Shown piece after piece: positions 49,245 through 60,136 of a stretch of DNA of 64,000 nucleotides. The first letter of the stretch is position 1; every line of letters begins with the position of its first letter. Both the position numbers and the translations under genes were made by a program. Source of the DNA: Russula earlei (Eukaryota; Basidiomycota; Agaricomycetes; Russulales; Russulaceae); NCBI GenBank assembly GCA_025769875.1, contig JAGFNK010000140.1, positions 49,062 to 113,061 of the forward strand, written 5' to 3'. Below the pieces are notes generated by a model that saw only the letters and a list, made by a program, of their open reading frames with translations, searched no databases and was not told the origin of the DNA.

Positions 49245-49869
49245 TCATACCTCATATCCAAGCTGATTCTCTATCCCATCTAGGATTGACCCCAATATCG
49301 GATCCTCGGTCAGCTTGTCGCCATCATCAGCTCCTCGTGATACATCGTCCGTGCAGCCACTCACCGGTATAGCCCCAGGGCTGTCCAGCCTTCTCTTTAG
49401 GGACTCGCTGAACCCATGCTCAAACTCCGCCAACTCGTCGTGGCTCATGTCTAACCACCGCACGAGTGAATACTTGACGTCCTCGCCCCATTCTGTGCTC
49501 CATGTCAGCCACCACGTGTCATCCACTGCACCTGGTGTCAGCCACGACCCACCGGTTCCGATCATAGTCATTGGCTTACCCAGTTTTGGCCCTGCTCCAA
49601 GTCCAATCCCTGTTCGTGAACAAGGGACTGCGGTGCTAATGAGGCATTTACGCACCAGTCCACTTCCCTGATAAATTTTCAAATGCCATCGAGGTCGTTG
49701 CCTTGTACGGTCCAATGGGGCCGTCTCCGGTGTCTGCCACCCAGACGGTGTCGAAGGTGAGACTGAGGGACCCGTGAGTGGACATGGTGAAAGAGCTCGC
49801 GTCCAGTAGGAGCCCTCCACCTATTTCGACGATCTGCGTGACATTGTGAAAGCTCGTGGCGTTGCCCAT
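49245..49869 (-). CDS. Hypothetical protein, 5' end uncertain
   Basis: The reading frame MGNATSFHNVTQIVEIGGGL and TFDTVWVADTGDGPIGPYKA (49869-about 49660) continues after a short intron near 49650-49590. The second part has MTMIGTGGSWLTPGAV, DDTWWLTWSTEWGEDVKYSL and DELAEFEHGFSESLKRRLDS, with the stop at 49245. Open sequence GQEAVHPRFFDGHHP continues upstream of 49869, so the true start is further right. I do not recognise the family. Codon content and a consistent intron support a real gene. Confidence 0.55.
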
Positions 49870-49989
49870 TGGGTGATGGCCGTCGAAAAATCGGGGATGT
49901 ACCGCTTCTTGACCTGTGAGCCTCTAACCACTGACCCTTAGAGCTTTGACCACGTCGTTGTCACAAGCGAATGAAGTGCTGTGACCACA

Positions 49990-52325
49990 AAGGAGAGCTT
50001 GATGCCGCTCTAGACAACTCCCGGGAAACTGCGGTTTGCGCTATTTTTGAACCGCGCCTAATGTGTTAGCGTGTGGAGTGAGCGCCCAGGGCACACTACT
50101 GTAAACGCCGTCAACGGCGTGAACGGGCACGGAAGAAGGGAGGTAGGCGAGGGTTTCAGAGGGAATGTATGGGACGGGAATGAGTGTGGTTGGGGATGGG
50201 GTACACATGTACACATGGCTATTTGGCAGCGTGTATGCGTCGTGCCGAGATAACCGCCCCGCGAGAAAGTGGCTGACCTGCCCTAAACCACTTCCACTCC
50301 GGGCTGCGGCTGCACGTGCACGAGAAGCGAACAATTCACCCACCCACTGGCAACCACTCCACTTTCCTCTTGGTGAGTTGCCCATCAATTTCCTTTACCC
50401 ATCGCGGTGACGACCACCTGTTGTGAATCGCTACGTCGAAGCCTTCTGGCTTGTGAACTTTATTTTTCCATACCCAAATTTCTGAGCCCTCTCTCACTAC
50501 ACCTTGTTTTCCCAATCCTGACTTCGAGCACGTTCGTAGATCTTGCCCACGAAAATTCTGATAGGAGCGCCGTGGGGAGCATGCGGAGGGTTTTAACGGG
50601 GCATGGATGGACGCGGTGAGTCCACTTCCCAACCTTTCAGGAGGATCGAATACAATAGAAGTCAAGCACTAAGCTCGTCTAATATGGAACGAGCGCTGAC
50701 GATCATCCATGCTAATACTGACTGTTCTCATTTTTACATCTTTCTGTCTTCCTCATGCTCATATTATTCACTTCTAGATCGCTTTTCCCTTCGTTGTTTT
50801 CGTTCCCGCCCTAGACGGTAAAAGCAGAATCAGGCACAGTATAAAGCGTGGTTTCCAGCTCTTTCAATTGAACTAGCGATTCAAACCTTGTCGGTATTTC
50901 TAATGTACTGCATCGTCGAAATGAAAAGTTTTGAGGGGCGCATTTTCTCACCTGGGCTTTTTGTCTTGCACTCGTACTAGTTTTTTTTTGTGCGTGACCG
51001 TACCTAGCATCCCAGCTAGCATGCCAACCGGAGCATGCTCTGGGGATAGTCAAAGGAGTGTGGAACCACGAGGCCTCAATATTTTTAATGTTGCTACCAC
51101 TTACACGGATGTTGTGAGTGTTTAGGCGCCCTCCGCACAAGAAGCGCAACCCTGATACCACCTTTGTACGACCGAGACAATTGTGACCTAACCAGCCCCT
51201 TCACGCACTGGCGTTGTATGTGTATGTGGTTGTACTTCCCATAGAACATCTACCCAATACCCAATGGCGTTGTGCCCAAAATGAAAAGGGGATGGGATGC
51301 CGACTGGCGCGCTGCTGATGTCACTGACTGTAATCTGTCCCGTCCATCAGTTCTGTTCGCATGTCCGGTGAAAGGACCCTGAAATCAGGTAACCAAACTG
51401 GGGCAGCAAAATGCGGTGGTCGGTTGGGAGGCCGATTCTAGACGCCAATCAAAGGGATTCGAACCTGCCTTTCACCATCTTTGGGTGATTGTCGGACAGA
51501 GTTTCGGAGGTAATGCAGCGGCAGACCCAACTTCCATCACAGGAACGTGGTCCTTCATCCACTTTTCCATGCCCTGTCAACTGCAAGTTCAAAAGCGCCT
51601 CAGGGCTTCTCAAAAAATTAAACACCCCCAAAACTACAAAAAGAAAACACGAATTGGCTCATCGAAATAGGCTATGGAATGTGCCAACTTTCATGTTCCT
51701 TCACAGTCATCTCCGGACGCCGCCATGTCTGCGTTTCAAAAAAATACATTGACCATTTCGGCCTACCACTAAGCGAAGACAAGTTCGCTTCGCGTCCTTC
51801 GTTTCAGATCCCTGCTTTACAGGTGCAGATTTTCTCACGATCAATTCTGCCTTACCTTTGCCTCCGAGCACCTCCACAGAGGGAATTGTCGAAGCACTGT
51901 TATAGCTCTGCAAAACAGAGGCTCGGCATACCCCTTTGTTTTCACTTGGGCCAGTCCTCCAGACATAGAACAGGCTGGTCTCATATGTTGAAAGTGATAT
52001 GGTGAATATACATGAGCTGAATATAAGATAATGGGAGACTCATACATACTCTTGGAATCAGATTGCACTGGTCTCACAAATCAACTGTCAGAGCAAGCAG
52101 GGAGGTGTTTGGGATGGGACAAGGGCATTGCTGCTCCTAGGGGGAGTTCCATGTAGGCATTGACACAGGTAATCCCATGGGTGTCCAAAGCCTTACCCAT
52201 ACCCCAACCCACATGGGTTTTGTACCCATATACATGGGTACATATCTGACAGGTCTGGTGGGTATAGTATGGGTCAAGATACATGTGCAGGTAGCTGCTA
52301 TACAGTGTCTTCCAACTTACACTAC
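49990..52325. other. Intergenic stretch before the retrotransposon nest
   Basis: No gene is recognised. From about 52170 to 52290 the sequence is rich in ACCCATA/TATGGGT motifs in both orientations (for example TACCCATATACATGGGTA), forming imperfect palindromes just left of the first LTR. Confidence 0.5.
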
Positions 52326-53288
52326 TGTCATGAACCAATTCCTGGAGAGGGCCCTTGAAGGACCCTTCATTAGTAGAGGAAACCCAGCCTCTATGGTTCC
52401 ACCCTGTTCACATGGACAAAAGGGTGAGTAGAGGTGTCCACAATATGCACGCATGCATTGTCACATGAGTGATTCTTGGCACAATTGACATACAGCAAGC
52501 CCCACTTAGTGGCAACCCTTTTAACAATAAAGGACAGTATTACAGGCCTCTCTAAGGACCCTCTATGATGACTCTAAGTGCTCTACAAGAGACACTAACA
52601 AGACACTAAAGACCCTACAATGCATTATTAGACTAACTCTAATAACCTTAGAATGAACTATAAAGCAATACTAAGGACCTTAATAGAAGTATTAGGGTTG
52701 ACTCTAAGGACCTAATAGAACTATATAAGGGGCCTTATAAGCAACTCTATTCCCTGAACCAAACTAACAAGTCCTCAAATGACTGGCCCTAAACTAACTA
52801 ACAGTAAATGAATCAGGTGCTTTGCACGTGTACTAGGCAGTGAACATGTGAAGACTAAAGGCTCTTACTCATCAACATGAGCCTTCTTACTCAGCAGCTT
52901 ACTGAGCATGACTGAGCATGCTCAGTAAGCATACTCCAAAGCCTTACTCATCCATCAATTGTGCTTGATAACAAGGTTATGACTTGTTCCCTATTTAGCA
53001 ATCTCCTTGTAGTATATAAGTGCTCAATAAAGTAGTGGACAGTCTTCAGACTGTCCATTTGTTTATGGCACTCTATACCCCTGGGATACTCCTTTGGGAC
53101 TGTCCCCTTGTGTTACCCTGGCCTCTTCTCTGTGCGATTGCTCGACACTACCAGTAACTGTACCCCTCTGGTACTTGTTACTGCTTTGGACCCTCCTCTT
53201 TGCTCACACCATACTTGACATCTATTGACTCATCTTCGAGCTTATCCCTCACTCTTGAACTGGATTGTTCAACAGTGAGTCCTGGACA
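52326..53288 (+). repeat. 5' LTR, family 2, of a decayed Gypsy-type element
   Basis: The 963-bp unit starts TGTCATGAACC and ends GTCCTGGACA. It aligns along its length with 56612-57573. It has a TATATAAG box at 53013-53020, followed by CAGACTGTCCATTTGT, which the family-3 LTR shares. A 14-bp inverted repeat, GCTTACTGAGCATG..CATGCTCAGTAAGC with a 6-base spacer, lies at about 52903-52936. The sequence after the LTR (TCTGGACAGTCTCT) is the same as that after the family-3 LTR at 60965, so it is probably the primer-binding/leader start. Confidence 0.85.
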
Positions 53289-53829
53289 TCTGGACAGTCT
53301 CTTCAAAAACTGTGCTGACCAGTTGACCTATCAAGTGTCTGATAATATTCCAACTACTGGGTCTCCGGAGCCTCAGACTCCCGACATCCAACTTCTTTCC
53401 CTTCCCCAATCTTTCCCTCTTGTTCTGGGACTGTCTCTGCCACCTGGACTTCCCCCCATTGCAACTCTTCCTCTTCTGGGGACTTACATAGAAGATAACC
53501 CTTCCACTGATCAAGAAAAACTTCCCCCATTCCATGCGGCTTCTTTGATCCTTCTGATTGCGCAGAATACACCTATCACCCTCACCAGTTCCAAGTTTAT
53601 TGTGTTCGAAACAATGAACTTGAACACTGGCGCCCCTTGGAGGAAGCAGGCTGATGCGATGCCCTCTCTTCCATCCCTACTATAGGTCACTTGCTCCGGC
53701 GACCATCCACCGACTCCTTTGTTTCCCCATTCCGGGCCAAAACTGCTCACACTTTTGCAGTACTGCCTACCAACTGTGACCTTGTCAAACAATTTAATCT
53801 AGCAAGCTTCAAGGTGTCATTGTGATTTA

Positions 53830-54425
53830 CAGTGACCCAAAAAACTGTTCAAATGTTTTGTACATTTTCATTGTATTGACCATATCTAGAGAACCACTGC
53901 AGCTAATAATATGTAACTAGGTTTGTTTTCAAGCTCTACATCATAGCTTTGTAATGGTATACTTTATACAGCATACCTCAATCCTATTGAGCATCTTTGG
54001 GCTCATCTCAAAAAGAAGCTTGCAGCTTATCCAACACCCCCTAAGGGAATCAATGAACTTTGGGAGCGCACACAGCTGGAATGGGAGGCCATTGATCAAA
54101 CTGTTGTGCAGAATTTGATAGAAAGTATGCCTAGGAGGGTGGAAGAGGTGTTCAAAGCAAATGGAGGATACACAAACTACTAATTTTTGGCATATACCCT
54201 ATTTAGATACCAAGGCAAAAAAACTGTTCAAATGGATACACTGGAAGAAATACCTTATATCTTCTTACATAATTATGTTCATAGTATATATAGTATTTTG
54301 TTACAAAGCTATGATGTAGAGCTTTAAAACAAGCCCACTAACATGTTATCAGCTGCAGTGGTTCTCTAGATATGGTTAATACAATGAAAATGTACAAAAC
54401 ATTTGAACGGTTTTTTGGGTCACTG
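53830..54425 (+). mobile_element. Tc1/mariner element, internally deleted, long TIRs
   Basis: The ends are CAGTGACCCAAAAAAC..., matched in reverse at 54425 (GTTTTTTGGGTCACTG), flanked by TA on both sides. The inverted repeats extend about 130 bp each with few differences (through ACATCATAGCTTTGTAA). Only the last 70 codons of the transposase remain between them, so it is non-autonomous. Confidence 0.9.
53974..54183 (+). pseudogene. C-terminal fragment of a Tc1-type transposase
   Basis: The frame reads YLNPIEHLWAHLKKKLAAYP and ends RRVEEVFKANGGYTNY before TAA. The LNPIEHLW motif carries the third catalytic acidic residue region (Asn-Pro-Ile-Glu) of Tc1/mariner transposases. The N-terminal DNA-binding domain and first two catalytic Asp are missing. 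Confidence 0.88.
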
Positions 54426-55124
54426 TATTACTGATGCACTGTAGATATCACTCTGGGGTGTCAGCACAATGCTCCAGATAATAGTTCCATTATTTGGATT
54501 GATTTATGGCTTAGTCAGGTCGATATTACAGGCAGAGGAGCAGTAGTATACCTTAGTCTCAATTGCTCCTCTGCAGGTGTGTAGTAGTTTGACTCCTCAT
54601 AATAATACTAGTCTCAATTGCTCCTCTGCAGTTCCCTTTGAGTCCTGTGGACATAAGGGTGCTAATAGGTCGCTTATTTAACACAAGGTGTGTAGCTCCA
54701 TAGGAATACACTCTCTGGACATAGACTTCCCCTTTGGTCACCTCCACTACCTGCTTAACTCATCCATACATCGCCATTTGGAGACACTGCCCCCCATCAA
54801 CCAATTTGTGTACCAAGGGTCTTTCCTCCTCACTTCCATTCATGACTTCCTTGATGGCAGAGTTTATTACTCATATGCTTACTTAAGGGTAGCTGAGGGA
54901 GGATATATATCATTCGAGAACAGTTACTCAAACTCCCTTGACAACCTCCATCTTTACCCCACTCTGTCTCGCTTCTGCTTTTTGCCCCGTCTTCCTCTGA
55001 ATCCCTTGCTTACTTTGGATCCCCTTCATCTGGGCATCATCAACATAGCTACCTAGTGCATAGTTCTTAAAAAAGTAAGAACTACCCTTATAACAGTAGA
55101 CCGAGAAACCAAAGAATTTTGCAG

Positions 55125-55648
55125 TGCCTCCAAGATTCACAGTTTCCCCCAACCTGAGTGTTGATTCCAAATACGACTCAGAAGACAACACAATCCTTCA
55201 TCAAAGGGAGCTCATCACTAACCACCTCCCTATCCTCCAAGATTTTTATTTCCCCCCAGTCTCTATTGTCAACGTCTACAACTGGCAACAGATTGATATC
55301 TGGTCACACAACACCTACGTCCTCCAAGACTTGGTAGGCCTCCTCCCATTTTGGACAAATCTTAAACCAGGTGCAATACAACCTCTTCATTGACACCTTA
55401 AACCACCTCATCAAACCTGCTCGCTGCCAGCTATTGTACTGGCACCTTTCAAACTCAAGAAACTTCAATGGAGAACCAACCAGCATCCTCACCCTCACTG
55501 ATAGCAACGAGAAGCTCTGGACAGAGGTAATCTTACCTCAACACTATGCCCTCATCCAAGAGTTACTGGAAGGTCAGGCATCATACTACCTGACCTTGTT
55601 CACCCTCATGCATGAGCACATTGCTGTGCAGTGCAACTACCTTCATCT
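55125..55648 (+). pseudogene. Decayed copy of retrotransposon leader ORF B, cut by an LTR
   Basis: Two frames are joined by a frameshift near 55370. They give DSEDNTILHQRELITNHLPI, then KPARCQLLYWHLSNSRNFNG, ANEKLW-like NEKLWTEVILPQHYALIQEL and HEHIAVQCNYLHL. These align with ORF B of the young element (PPARQQLLYWHLAQAKNIQG, LNLWTRVIQPRHHIIIHSL, YRLTVQFYHLRL). The frame is cut at 55649 by the inserted LTR of family 1. A candidate intron (55075-55124) precedes it, as in the young copy. Confidence 0.8.
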
Positions 55649-56197
55649 TGTTAAGATCTGACAGATCTTAGTACCGACTCTTCTGGTGAAAGAGTTGCTT
55701 GATATAGTTCAAGCACTAGACTTCGAACCCTTTGATATTATCTCAGGAAGATTAAATGTAGAGAAGAGAGGGGCCTCTTTCAGTTAGAGTCTGCACTATA
55801 GTTTTGTTTAGATCGCGTGGCAAGATAGTTATCTTTGGCAAAAGTGTAAGTCAAGCGTAAGGCTCAACTTCTTGGTACTACAGACTATTTATACATTATC
55901 TCAATAACTACTGATCCGATTCGTACGAAACTCGGGGTGCACGTAGCTGGGAACCAGTAGTATCCAAATACATAGGGCGCAATTCAAGAATGTTAGAAAT
56001 GACTCACGCGTGAGTCATTCTTTCCTAGTATCAGTCATGAATCAGTAAGCAATCAGTCATCGATCAGTAAGCAATCAGTCATCGATCAGTAAGCAATCAG
56101 TAAGCAATCAGTAAGCAATCAGTAAGCCAGACATATGAGTAATCACAGATGAGTCAGCAAAGCAGATGGCAGTCGGAGAACAAGAGAATCTTAACAC
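55649..56197 (-). repeat. Solo LTR, family 1, with perfect target duplication
   Basis: The 549-bp unit has TGTTAAGATC and AATCTTAACA at its ends. It is flanked by CATCT on both sides (55644-55648 and 56198-56202), a 5-bp duplication normal for Gypsy integrase. Reading on the minus strand, U3 holds repeated GCTTACTGATT blocks (about 56040-56130), the 20-bp palindrome at 55999-56018 and a TATAAATA box near 55888. It inserted into the decayed ORF B. Confidence 0.92.
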
Positions 56198-56227
56198 ATC
56201 TCAACCAAGTTATATGGGAAGGACAAG

Positions 56228-56611
56228 TGTCAAGACATGTACTGCTGATCACTAAGGACTCAGGAGCAGGTGGGCAAGGGTCGGAACAGACAGTACGCGG
56301 CAAGGGTGGCGTTGAACAGGAGGATGAGCCAAACAATGAGGAGGTACCAGATGGGGACTGGTAGGTGTTTCAAGAGGCAAAGGCAAAGGCTAGAGGCCAG
56401 TGTAGCGAGGGGGCTTTAAACAAGGCAGTCGTTGAAGAGTACCTTGAAGATGAGAGTAGACTTTAAACTGAGTGGTTGTGGGGGAGTACCCAGGAGGATG
56501 AGAGTATCACAAATGGACAGTCTGACAACTGCCATGCTTCATTGGGGCTTATATACAGTGTACAGGGTCGATTACAAAGACTGGAACTACTCTAGACCCT
56601 TTGGTACCATC
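56228..56611 (-). repeat. LTR fragment, family 3, minus strand
   Basis: This is the reverse complement of 60582-60964, the 3' part of the family-3 LTR; it starts at the LTR end TGACA and is cut at 56611 by the family-2 LTR. It is not followed by the TCTGGACAG leader motif, so it is probably the 3' LTR of the minus-strand pol remnant at 57574-60136. Confidence 0.75.
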
Positions 56612-57573
56612 TGTCATGAACCATTCTCCGGAGAGGGCCCTTGAAGGACCCTTCCTTATAGGAGGAAACCCAGCCTCTATGGTGTCACCCTGTTCACATG
56701 AGCAAAAGGGGTGAGTAGAGGTGTCCACAATATCGCACGCACATTGTTGCGCGAGCAATTCTTGGCACAATCGACATACAGCAAGCCCCACTTAAAGGCA
56801 ACCCTTCTAGCAACAAAAGACAGTATTAGGGCCTTCCTAAGGACCCTTTGGAACGACCCTAGGAGCTCTACAATAGGCACTAACCTAGTATCAAAGGCCC
56901 TACAATGCGTTATTAGACCAACTCTAATAACTATAGAACGAACTATAAGGCAATACTAAGGACCTTAGTAGAAGTATTAGGGTCGACTCTAAGGACCCTA
57001 ATAGAACTATATAAGGGCCTTATAAGATAACACTATTCCCTAACCAAACTACAAGTCCTCAAATGACCGGCCCTAAACTAACTAACAGGAAATGAATCAG
57101 GTGCTCACATGTGCACTAAAGCAGTGAACACGTGGACAATGGAAGCTCTTACTCATCAAGAGAAGCCTTCTTACTCAGCAGCTTACTGAGCATGACTGAG
57201 CATGCTCAGTAAGCGTCCTCTGACTTCTTACTCATCACTCTATTGTGCTTGATAACAAGGTTACAACTTGTTCCCTATTTAGCAGTTCTCTTGTAGTATA
57301 TAAGCGCTCAATAAAGTAGCGGACAGTCCTCAGACTGTCCATTTGTTTACGGCACTCTCCATCCCTGGGATACTCCTTTAAGGACCGTCCCCTTGTGACT
57401 ATCCTGGCCTCTCCTCTGCATGACTGCTCAACTCTCACAGTAACAATACCCCTCTGGTATCTGTTACTACTCTGGACTCTACTTCTTGCCCACGCCGTCT
57501 TGGATGTTTATCGACTCGTCTTCGAGCTTATCCCTCACTCTTGAACTGGATTGTTCAACAGTGAGTCTTGACA
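56612..57573 (+). repeat. LTR, family 2, second copy
   Basis: The 962-bp unit runs from TGTCATGAACC to GTCTTGACA and aligns with 52326-53288. It separates the family-3 LTR fragment from the truncated integrase of a Gypsy pol. The flanks (CCATC and CTTTG) do not match, so it is either a solo LTR with a rearranged flank or the scar of a deletion that removed the integrase core. Confidence 0.8.
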
Positions 57574-60136
57574 CTTTGGGCAGTTCTTTGTGCTTTGGCA
57601 AATTGTGCAACCGTCTACATAACTTTTGACATAGGTTAGCATTCCTGGCCACCAATAGTTTCGGCTGATTAGTTTGTAAGTTTTCCATTGGCCAGGATGC
57701 CCAGTGGCGAGGGAGTCATGATGTAGTTTCAGAATTTTCTTTCATAGGGTGTCATTGTTTGGGATATAGACTTTTCCTTTGAATAATATTAGTCCATCTT
57801 TGAGGTTCCAGTCTTGTAAGCCTTTGGATAATTGTCTTGGTCCATTCTTTATAATGATTGCTAATGCGTTAGATACTTCTGGGTCATAGTCTTTGCTAGA
57901 TCGCAGTTGTTGTCGAAGTTCTTGGTTGCCAATCGGTTCTGTAGCAGAGGTGTGTGTTGCTCTAATTTTAAAATATTTTTCATCTAGGAGCACCTTTCCA
58001 TCGTTTTCATTTTGTATCCCCTCTTTAAAGTCTGGCCGCCTGGACAGACCATCTGCTTTGTTCATAGTTCCTGAGTGATGGGTGATGGTGAAGTAAAAAT
58101 TGCTGAGAAGGAGTGCCCATTGGGCTTGTTGTTGTGTGAGTTTTTGTTTTGTCATGAAGTATGTCAAATTATTGTGGTCCATCCATAGATCAATGGGGTG
58201 TGTAGCGCCTTCAAGGTAGTGTCGGAAGTGCCAGAGGGATCAGATGATGGCAAGGAGTTCTTTATCATAGATCATGTAATTTTGTTGTGCGGGGTCCAAG
58301 GATTTCAATAAATAGGCTACTGGGTGATATCTGTTAAATTCATCAGGTTGTTCCAAGATTGTGCCAACTGCAAAGTCACTTGCATCACAGATGAGCCAAA
58401 AGGGTTTAGTATGATCAGGTAACATGAGGACTGGGGCTGTCATGAATGCCTGGATGAATTTTCTAAATGCTTGTTCTTCATCGTCTTCCCATTTAAAGAG
58501 GTGTTCTTTCTTTGTTAGATTAAACAAGGGTCATGCCATTCGTGAGTATTGGTGGATAAATTGTTGATAGAAGTTGCAAAATCCTAGAAATGCTTGGATT
58601 TCTGTAATGTTGGTTGGAGTGGGCCACTTTGTAATGCCTATTAACTTGTCTTGGTCCATAGATATTTGTCCTTGGGAGATATTGATGCCTAGGTAGCTAA
58701 TAGAGGTTTGTTGAAAAGCACATTTCTCTGGTTTTAAGTATGAATCGTGGTCTTGGAGTGTTTTTAGGACCTTGTGTGTCCAGTCATCCAGTTCATTCAA
58801 GGTTTGCACCATGATTAGTATATCATCTAGATAAATGACCACTCATTCAGTGGCAATGTATTTTGCTAGGATGGTGTTAATAAAGTGTTGGAAAGTGGCT
58901 GGAGTGTTGCAGAGGCCGAAAGTCATTATCAAAGGTTTGAAGAGTCCTAATGGTGTCTTGAATGCTGCGAGGTGTTCATCGCCCTCTCTTAGGCGGATAT
59001 TGTTGTATCCCCATCGTAGGTCAAACTTGGTAAAGTATTGGGCTCCTTGGAGTTTGTCAATTAATTCAGGAATCAAAGGTAGTGGATAGGTGTCTTTGAC
59101 AGTTGCTGTGTTCAGGGCTCTGTAGTCTTGTACTGGTCGTAGACTTCCTCCTTTCTTTTCCACAAAGAAGAATGGACTGGCAATAGCTGCTTTTGATGGT
59201 CGGATAGTGCCTCTTTTCAAGTGTTCATCTAAGTATTCTTTTAGGGCTTGTAGTTCTTTGGGAGTAAGTCGATAGATACCAGAATCGCATTGGGCAATCC
59301 CTGGTTTCAGATTGATTGCATGGTCCCATGGTTGGTGAGCAGGAAGGCGTTGGGAGGCTTGTTCATCGAAAACCTTTCGCCATTTCAAGAATTGGGCAGG
59401 GATAAGTTTGTCTAATGTCTTGGGGGGTGTCTTTGCATGAGCTAGTTTGGTAGCTGTGGTTGATTTGGCTCTTATGCTGATTGTTATTGGTCTAAATGCA
59501 TTGTGGATTTGCTCATCAACACAGTGGTTCAATAGTCCTTTGGTATCTGGGAAGATTAGTGCAGCAATGTCTGCAAACTCAGGTTCTTCTTCTTCAGGGA
59601 AAGTAAGCGCTTGTATTTGGTAATTCTGTGTTCCAGATGCAGATGCAATGGTTATGCTTGGATGTGTGGTAAGGCAGGTTCAAGGGCAGTTCTTCAGTGT
59701 GATTGTATCATTTGCCCAATTGAAATCTGGGTTGTGGTGTCGTAGCCAATCTGTTCCTAAGATAATGTCATGATCTCCAATGTTAGTGACAAGGAATTCT
59801 GCTTGTTCGTCATGAGTAGTGCCTGTGTGTGCTTGTATGCGAAGTCTTTGGATGGTGCTAAAGCGTATTAGTCCATTGGCATTTTGTGTTCCATCTACAT
59901 TTTGTGCTGGCAAGGGTTTGGTCATAGTCCGGAGGTGCAGGTGGTGTCTTTGTGCAAATCGTTCATGGATTATCATTCCTTCTGCTCCACTGTCAAGCAG
60001 GGCTCTTGCACCAATTTCTTTGCCGCTTGTCTTCCCCATGAGAGTAACTTTTAAGGCAATGGATGGGGAGCGTATATTCTTGGTAAAAACTTTGGGGTAA
60101 TTGATTTCTCTTTGTATTGTACTGATTTGGACCGTG
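57574..60136 (-). pseudogene. Ty3/Gypsy pol remnant: protease, reverse transcriptase, RNase H, start of integrase
   Basis: Read right to left. Aspartic protease: ARALLDSGAEGMIIHERFAQ, with DSG active site, and HDIILGTDWLRHHNPDF (60040-59680). Linker and reverse transcriptase: GGSLRPVQDYRALNTATVKD, TKFDLRWGYNNIRLREGDEH and FGLCNTPATFQHFINTI, then after a stop YLDDILIM with the YxDD motif (59532-58531). RNase H: LICDASDFAVGTILEQ, YDKELLAII, and ALLLSNFYFTITHHSGTMNK with ADGLSRRPD (58527-57742). Integrase zinc finger: only the Cys pair CTICQ near 57600 remains before the family-2 LTR. Stops at 58842, 58530, 58220 and about 57740 kill it. The left part of the catalytic integrase is missing. The right edge is cut by the young element's LTR. 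Confidence 0.9.

Larger units (their letters stand above)
53818..54683. mobile_element. Insertion with 8-bp target duplication, containing a nested Tc1 element
   Basis: CAAGGTGT occurs at 53810-53817 and again at 54684-54691. Removing the interval and one copy restores the ORF A reading frame exactly, as judged from the young copy. An 8-bp duplication is typical of hAT elements. Outside the Tc1 element only 12 bp remain on the left and about 258 bp on the right, which contain TCTCAATTGCTCCTCTGCAG twice. No terminal inverted repeat is visible, so the superfamily is an inference from the duplication length. Confidence 0.6.
53289..55056 (+). pseudogene. Decayed copy of retrotransposon leader ORF A
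   Basis: Starting near 53544, one frame gives YHPHQFQVYCVRNNELEHWR, AKTAHTFAVLPTNCD and FNLASFKV. After an insertion it resumes with CSSIGIHSLDIDFPFGHLHY and FVYQGSFLLTSIHDFLDGRV. These align one-to-one with ORF A of the young element (RFHPHQYFVL, ARIVHTFAVEPSN, FGICSNVGIYAPDADFPLG, AYEGSFCLSIVHDFLDGRL). An in-frame stop near 53650 and the insertion at 53818-54683 disable it. DNA identity is much lower than protein similarity, which implies past selection on the protein. Confidence 0.8.
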
